Source: Pontixanthobacter aquaemixtae | Lineage (GTDB): Bacteria > Pseudomonadota > Alphaproteobacteria > Sphingomonadales > Sphingomonadaceae | Direction of reading: 5' to 3' | NCBI RefSeq assembly: GCF_009827395.1 | Contig: NZ_WTYX01000001.1 | Span: 1,493,722-1,557,721 of the forward strand | Length of the DNA stretch: 64,000 nucleotides | Shown here: one piece after another, positions 59,017-64,000 of the stretch | How positions within the stretch are numbered: position 1 is the stretch's first letter | How the letters are laid out: each line of letters starts with the position of its first letter | Program-made: the position numbers and the translations under genes | The notes under the pieces: generated by a model | What the model saw: only the letters and a program-made list of their open reading frames with translations | Told to the model about the DNA's origin: nothing | The model's database searches: none

Positions 59017-59415
59017 TCAGTCGGCGGTGGCCGGTGCGGTCAGCGGGAAGAACGGTATGCGCACTTCCATCGCTTCGTTCTGGCGGTTGGTGAAAGTATA
59101 GAAGCCTTCCATCGTCCCGCTTGGCGTGGTCAGCGGGCAGCCGGACACATAATCATGCGTCTGGCCGGGCGCGAGAATCGGCTGTTCACCAACCACCCCT
59201 TCCCCGTCGACATGATTGACCATCCCGCGCGCATCGGTGATCCGCCAGTGTCGGCTTTGCAGCTGCACCGTCTGGTCCGACCCGTTTTCGATCCGGATGT
59301 GATAGACCCAGAACCACTTTCCCGCTTCGGGCTGCGATTGTTCGGGCAAAAAGTTCACCGCAACGCGGACGGTGATATCGTCAGTGACGACAGCGTGTTG
59401 GAACAATTCCTTCAT
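59017..59415 (-). CDS. apaG: ApaG family protein
   Basis: 132 residues. VNFLPEQSQPEAGKWFWVYH, SRHWRITDARG and GCPLTTPSGTMEGFY are the ApaG signature. The fold is fibronectin-like; the role is unsettled, with links to Co/Mg resistance and diadenosine tetraphosphate. The ATG at 59415 is preferred over longer frames. Confidence 0.93.
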   Translation of the reverse strand: MKELFQHAVVTDDITVRVAVNFLPEQSQPEAGKWFWVYHIRIENGSDQTVQLQSRHWRITDARGMVNHVDGEGVVGEQPILAPGQTHDYVSGCPLTTPSGTMEGFYTFTNRQNEAMEVRIPFFPLTAPATAD

Positions 59416-59541
59416 AGCGCCAGCGAATGTAGCGATCCGGCGGCGCGGGGGCAAACGCCCTTTCCCCAAGATTTTGGGGACACGATTTTAAGGGCCAAAT
59501 TCCGGCCATGGCGAATGTGCATCCGCGATTCAGGCTGTGAA

Positions 59542-60231
59542 TCAGGCTTGTTCGCGGCGTGCCCGGTCCCTGGCGAGGATATCCATCGCCTTTTGCAGAG
59601 CCAGCGGCGTGCGGAATTCGATGCCGAAGCGCCCGGAATTGCACCACCGCACGGTTGCCGAATCGATGATCCGCCGGGCAACCGACACTGTCAAAAGATC
59701 GCCCTTTGACAAGATTTCATCGCAGCTTCCGCCCAATCCGGTGACAGAGATGTTCTTCACCGAAAATGGCTTTTCGATCCCGTTGATCCACAATTTGGCG
59801 TCGAGTTCGCAGGCGACACGGACGGCGCGCGTTGGCTGTGCCCGTTCAAACCCGCTGAAAGCCGATCTGTGCTGGATGCCGATAAGGCCGGAACGCGTCC
59901 ACACGACATGCGCCTTGACCGGTTCGATCCCGTCCCAGTGATAGGCCACCTCGTCACCTATAGAGAGGTCGAGGTCGGTCTGGATTTGCGCGCCCGATGT
60001 CGAAATATTGCGGACGACACCAAGATAATTTCCGCCGGCAATTTCCAGACAGCAGAGGCGGAACACGCCAACCACGCGCTCTTCCGCGCGTCTTTCCTGA
60101 TTATAGAAAATCTGGTTTTCGCCGAATTCGGGGCAAGGGCCAAGAAAGGCCGCGTCCGAAACCGCCGACATTTCTCCGCAGCCATTCATAAAGGCGCTGG
60201 TAGAAGAGAGCGTTTTTTCGTTCAGCAACAT
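59542..60231 (-). CDS. Double PilZ-domain protein
   Basis: 229 residues. Two PilZ-like domains. The first, around 45-135, carries an RRAEER motif and NISTSGAQI. The second, around 135-220, has TRAVRV and NISVTGLGG. The first retains the Arg-rich and SxxG-type residues used to bind cyclic di-GMP; the second is less complete. GGAG precedes the ATG. It could respond to the GGDEF-EAL protein, but this is inference. Confidence 0.8.
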   Translation of the reverse strand: MLLNEKTLSSTSAFMNGCGEMSAVSDAAFLGPCPEFGENQIFYNQERRAEERVVGVFRLCCLEIAGGNYLGVVRNISTSGAQIQTDLDLSIGDEVAYHWDGIEPVKAHVVWTRSGLIGIQHRSAFSGFERAQPTRAVRVACELDAKLWINGIEKPFSVKNISVTGLGGSCDEILSKGDLLTVSVARRIIDSATVRWCNSGRFGIEFRTPLALQKAMDILARDRARREQA

Positions 60232-60626
60232 ATCTCGTCTCCGTGAAACTTGAAGAAACCATCCGGCGGCTGACACTGCTAGAACTATGGTTCAGCCGCC
60301 GGACAGTTTCGTATGAAAGCAAAATCGAACAGGGCAAGGAGTGACTGCCAATCTGTACTTTCAATGTGCCGCTCGGGGGACGGCGTGTGCAAGCATCGAA
60401 ACCATCGGACCAAATACTTCGGCAAGTAACCAACTGGTCGAAGTAACAAGGTGATCTCTTAACTGCCCCATGAAAATGGCTGGAAAGGCTGGAAATTTGA
60501 AGTTTTGCACCGCAAATGTAACGTTTCACGACGTTACACGTTGCAATTACAGCAGGTTAGTGCTAGTTTACATCTCGAGAGGACGCCATGGTTAACAGAT
60601 TTTAACGACGTGAAAGTAACGTTTCG
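60232..60626. promoter_or_regulatory. Divergent control region with repeated operator-like sites
   Basis: 395 bases between the divergent PilZ and ToxR-like genes. GTAACGT-ttcacg-ACGTTAC (60518-60537) is a perfect 7-base palindrome. The decamer GTAACGTTTC recurs at 60518-60527 and 60616-60625, the second directly before the start codon. Between them lies a five-codon reading frame with a strong ribosome site at 60588-60605. Nothing else coding is seen. Confidence 0.6.
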
Positions 60627-62306
60627 ATGGATGAACCTCAGAAAAACAGTGATGTAATGGGTGCGGCGCTTCGTGTTGAAGTGGACGCTATTCTCGTCGA
60701 CCCATTGTTTACCCGCGCGCCGATTCAGTCAAAATTGCTGCTATTCTTGTGCGAGCAAGCAATTGAGGGCGATAAAAACCTTACCCAATACGCAATTGCA
60801 GTCGATGGTCTGGGAAAACCGGAAAATTACGATCTGCAGAATGACAGTTATCCGCGCGTCCAGGTGTCACGGCTCCGGTCGAATCTGGCGAATTATTACA
60901 GCCGGAATGAACCCGTTGCGGAACACTGCGCCTATATAAGGCAAGGTGATTACCGGCTGAGGCTGGGCAGCCGGAAGATGGCCTATCCCGACAGCCTTCA
61001 ATCGAAAGGCGCCAAACCCGAATCGATTGAACCCAGTCAGGCCGAATCAGGCACTCCATCCCAGCCGGTACCCGCGCAATTGGCTGCGGTGGAAACGCGC
61101 AAAAAACCCTTCTTTGCCAACCGCCACTTTCTTGCCTTTGGCGCCGGGGCGATTTCGCTGGCCGCATTGGGTGTGTTGGTCGGCGCCCAGACGCAAAGGG
61201 CCAAGGCCCTTGCGCCCCCATCGATCGAGTTGAAGCTGACCGGTACCGGAGAATTCTCCGATGCGAGCGGAAGCAACGACCTGCTGACCCGGGTGGCGCG
61301 GGTTTCGCGCAATCAGCTCAATCAATCGTTCGTATCCAATCTGGCTGCTCCACAAAGCGATAGCAGCGGGGACGAAGATTACATTGTCACCGTGGATCTC
61401 GGCCAAGGGGTCTCCCGGCCCGATGCCCAGGTCACATTGCGGGCCAGCGATGACACGCTGCTATACAGTGAAACTGTCGCCTACAGGGATGACGACAGCG
61501 TGTTCCTGACCGATATTTCGGCCAGCCTGGTGTTCCTGATTGCGCCCAACGGGGTGATCGCCAAGAACGAACTTGCGCAGGTTTCGGAAGAGCCGCAGTC
61601 GCCATATCAATGTTTCATCAGTATCGAGAACAGCCGCACGCGCGGGATCGAAACCGCCAATTTGCTCGATTTCTGTATCGACAAGTTCCCGAAGGACCGG
61701 TTCGCATCGTTCTGGTATGCGCGCAAAGCCTATATGATGTACCAGTCTGAAATATTGGGTGGGAAGGAAGTGACCCGGTCAGCCGACGCGTGGAAATATG
61801 TCACTCGCGCTTTGGCGATTGATGAACACAACGCCTTCGCCAATTTCGTGGCGACCAAGGTGACCGTGGCAGAAGGGGCATGCGACAGCGCACGCGGATA
61901 TATCGCCAAAGCGAAAGAGCGCGGAACCAGCTATCCGACGCTTCTTTCGGCGGCCGAAACGGAAGCCAGCGGCTGTCCGACTGACGATGCGGAGCAGACG
62001 ACAGAGCATAAGCAATTGAATGCTTTGATCGCGCGAAATCCCGCCCCTGACGGATTGCTGCACACCAATATGATGCTGGCTGCACTGGCCATCGAACGGC
62101 GTGATCTGGCGGTGGAAGTTGCCGACAGGCTGATTATTTCGGAACCGGACAGCACGCTCGAGCGCACATCGACTTTGCTTCGCCGATCGATCCAGGAACC
62201 GGGATTCTACCGGAAGAACGAGGAAGAAATCCGGGATCTGGTCGCGCTATTCGTGTGGAACAAGGGCGCAAAGGACAAGATACACCGGCAATTGCGCCAA
62301 ACCTGA
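60627..62306 (+). CDS. Membrane protein with N-terminal winged-helix-like domain (ToxR-like regulator)
   Basis: 559 residues. The first 115 follow a winged-helix pattern (SKLLLFLCEQAIEG, then YAIAVDGLGK, then DSYPRVQVSRLRSNLANYY) seen at the front of membrane-bound regulators. A Pro/Glu-rich linker, one membrane helix (about 167-188) and a large outside domain follow; its C-terminal part is helical and TPR-like. This suggests a ToxR/CadC-style sensor. The ATG has no Shine-Dalgarno; a strong one lies 39 bases upstream at an in-frame ATG closed by a stop after five codons. Confidence 0.75.
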   Translation: MDEPQKNSDVMGAALRVEVDAILVDPLFTRAPIQSKLLLFLCEQAIEGDKNLTQYAIAVDGLGKPENYDLQNDSYPRVQVSRLRSNLANYYSRNEPVAEHCAYIRQGDYRLRLGSRKMAYPDSLQSKGAKPESIEPSQAESGTPSQPVPAQLAAVETRKKPFFANRHFLAFGAGAISLAALGVLVGAQTQRAKALAPPSIELKLTGTGEFSDASGSNDLLTRVARVSRNQLNQSFVSNLAAPQSDSSGDEDYIVTVDLGQGVSRPDAQVTLRASDDTLLYSETVAYRDDDSVFLTDISASLVFLIAPNGVIAKNELAQVSEEPQSPYQCFISIENSRTRGIETANLLDFCIDKFPKDRFASFWYARKAYMMYQSEILGGKEVTRSADAWKYVTRALAIDEHNAFANFVATKVTVAEGACDSARGYIAKAKERGTSYPTLLSAAETEASGCPTDDAEQTTEHKQLNALIARNPAPDGLLHTNMMLAALAIERRDLAVEVADRLIISEPDSTLERTSTLLRRSIQEPGFYRKNEEEIRDLVALFVWNKGAKDKIHRQLRQT

Positions 62307-62315
62307 TCCTGCCGA

Positions 62316-63818
62316 TCAGTGCGGGGCGAGCCCGGTTTCCAGACCGGTGCGATCTTCCAGAGCAAAGCGATCAAACAGATCCGCGCTGGCGGCGTTAAGC
62401 CCGACAATCCGCGTATGGCGGCCATTGCGCCGCATACGGTCGACAACCTTGTCGAGCGCTTCGATCGCCGAAATGTCCCAGAAATGCGCGCGCGACACGT
62501 CGATCACGACATGATGCGCGGCGTCTTCATATTGGCTTTCGGGGCCAAGCGCGGCGACAAAGCGGTCAACCGAAGCGAAGAAAATCTGGCCGCTGACCTG
62601 ATAGACCGCGCTGTGTTCGCGCCGGACGCGTTCGACGCTGAACATTGTCCGTACTTTTCCGGCGAAGAATATGCCCGACAGCAGCACACCGACGAGCACG
62701 CCCATGGCCAGATCGTGGGTCCACACGACCACCACAACCGTCGCCAGCATAACCACCGATGATGTTGGCGGGTGACGTTTGATATTGGCGATGGAGTTCC
62801 AGCTGAAAGTGCCAATCGACACCATGATCATCACTGCCACAAGGGCAGGCATCGGCACATTGCCGACATAGGGGCCGAGCACGGTCAGCAGGAACAGCAG
62901 GAATGCGCCCGCGGTAAAGGTCGACAAGCGGCCGCGACCGCCGGAGGCAACGTTGATGACCGACTGGCCGATCATCGCGCAGCCGCCCATGCCGCCAAAA
63001 AATGCGGCAACCACATTGGCAACGCCCTGCCCCGCGCTTTCTTTCTGCTTGTTGCTGTCCGTATGCGTCATGTCGTCTACAATCTGCGCAGTCAGCAGGC
63101 TTTCAAGCAGACCCACCGCCGCCATCGTCAGCGAGTATGGCAGGATGATGGTGAGCGTTTCCCAGGTGAACGGAACATCGGGAACCGCGAATGTCGGCAG
63201 GCCATCGGGCAGCTTGCCCTCGCCCGCGACATTGTTGACCGGCAGGTTCCAGAACACCGTCGCCGCGGTCAGCAGGACAATCGCGACCAGCGGGCTTGGC
63301 ACCGCTTTGGTGAGGCGCGGGAAGCCGTAAATGATCGCCAGCCCCGCTGCGACCATTGCGTAGGTTTCCCAACCGACGCCCGTCAGCTGCGGGATCTGCG
63401 CGATGAAAATCAGAATGGCCAGCGCGTTGACGAAGCCGGTGATCACACTGCGCGAGACAAATTGCATCAGCAGGTCGAGCCGCAGCAGCGCCGCAATGCC
63501 CTGAATGATGCCCATCAGGATCGTCGCGGCGAAGAGATATTCGACGCCGTGATCCTTGACCAGCGGGATCACCACCACCGCGACAGCCGCGGTTGCGGCA
63601 GAGATCATGCCCGGCCGGCCGCCAACCAGCGCGATCACCATTGCTATCGCCACCGAAGCATAGAGCCCGACGCTGGGGTCCACACCCGCAATCAGCGAGA
63701 AACCGATTGCCTCGGGAATGAGCGCGAGCGCGACTACGATGCCGGCAAGGATATCGGCGCGGATATTGCCCAGCCAATCGCGTTTCATTGTGGCAACAAG
63801 CGTGCTGTCGGCGGCCAT
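62316..63818 (-). CDS. SulP family anion transporter with STAS domain
   Basis: 500 residues. About eleven hydrophobic helices include the SulP start [20 protein letters not shown]. The cytosolic C-terminus (about 395-500) is a STAS domain with [20 protein letters not shown]. Members carry sulfate, bicarbonate or other anions, often as proton or sodium symporters; the substrate is not evident. The ATG at 63818 has GGAAG upstream. It converges on the ToxR-like gene with nine bases between. Confidence 0.9.
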   Translation of the reverse strand: MAADSTLVATMKRDWLGNIRADILAGIVVALALIPEAIGFSLIAGVDPSVGLYASVAIAMVIALVGGRPGMISAATAAVAVVVIPLVKDHGVEYLFAATILMGIIQGIAALLRLDLLMQFVSRSVITGFVNALAILIFIAQIPQLTGVGWETYAMVAAGLAIIYGFPRLTKAVPSPLVAIVLLTAATVFWNLPVNNVAGEGKLPDGLPTFAVPDVPFTWETLTIILPYSLTMAAVGLLESLLTAQIVDDMTHTDSNKQKESAGQGVANVVAAFFGGMGGCAMIGQSVINVASGGRGRLSTFTAGAFLLFLLTVLGPYVGNVPMPALVAVMIMVSIGTFSWNSIANIKRHPPTSSVVMLATVVVVVWTHDLAMGVLVGVLLSGIFFAGKVRTMFSVERVRREHSAVYQVSGQIFFASVDRFVAALGPESQYEDAAHHVVIDVSRAHFWDISAIEALDKVVDRMRRNGRHTRIVGLNAASADLFDRFALEDRTGLETGLAPH

Positions 63819-63958
63819 ATCATCTTCCAAATACAAGTGGGGCACGCAGCGCATGCAAGGGATGCCGCGCCCCCTATCGGCTTATGCTGCAATGCACAAC
63901 AGCCGCGAATTGACACGCTTGGCAGCGGCGATACACCTTTGCCGCCACAGGAGATTTC

Positions 63959-64000
63959 ATGACCATCCGCAAAATTGCCCTTACCTCCGCCGCAGCTCTG
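63959..64000 (+). CDS. Start of an exported protein gene (cut by the window end)
   Basis: Fourteen codons reading [14 protein letters not shown], the beginning of a signal peptide, with AGGAG six bases before the ATG. The product cannot be named. Confidence 0.6.
   Translation, partial: MTIRKIALTSAAAL

Noticed and set aside
62772-63962. Open frame of about 396 codons antisense to the SulP gene
   Set aside because: His/Arg/Asp-rich translation with no family pattern; a shadow.

Overview
The window looks like chromosomal DNA of a GC-rich alphaproteobacterium, most likely a sphingomonad and probably near Erythrobacteraceae. This is inferred from gene content, protein style and the dispersed hairpin repeats; no database search was run. 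About 70 protein genes are supported. I found no tRNA, rRNA, CRISPR array or insertion sequence.

Layout. 1-2900: a small membrane protein and a Dcp-type M3 peptidase. 2960-7781: a cobalamin-uptake operon on the minus strand (btuB, btuF, btuC, btuD) behind a promoter and a clear cobalamin riboswitch. 7977-12739: a SleB-type wall hydrolase, a small conserved protein, a Coq4-family protein and a membrane GGDEF-EAL protein. 13028-21173: TCA-cycle genes mdh, sucD, sucA, sucB and lpdA, with an AT-richer secreted protein gene between mdh and sucD and no sucC. 21326-29805: an amidase, a PepSY protein, a TRIC/UPF0126 protein, two related secreted proteins, a serine hydrolase, a saccharopine dehydrogenase-like/DUF4166 pair and a secreted helical protein.

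29877-53793 is the ribosomal super-cluster on the minus strand: str (rpsL, rpsG, fusA, tuf), S10, spc, secY, adk, and the alpha block (rpsM, rpsK, rpoA, rplQ). It is split between adk and rpsM by a START-like protein gene, gdhA and an opposite-strand secreted lectin-like protein gene. Promoter-like sites can be read before rpsL, rpsJ and rpsM. Two of them are followed by terminator-like hairpins in the untranslated leader, which suggests attenuation. S5, L3 and L15 carry low-complexity extensions, and S12 has Arg at position 88, a residue linked to streptomycin resistance.

54181-56260 is an AT-rich two-gene island just upstream of the str operon. It encodes a patatin-like phospholipase with two internal membrane helices and a GAF-like C-terminus, plus a small winged-helix protein resembling the N-terminal domain of Mrr enzymes. 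This is the best candidate for an undescribed, possibly defence-related, system. 56835-64000 returns to ordinary GC-rich genes: a terminase-small-subunit-like HTH protein, GNAT, LysR/GcvA-like regulator, ApaG, a double PilZ protein, a ToxR-like membrane regulator with an unusual leader, a SulP transporter and the start of one more exported protein gene.
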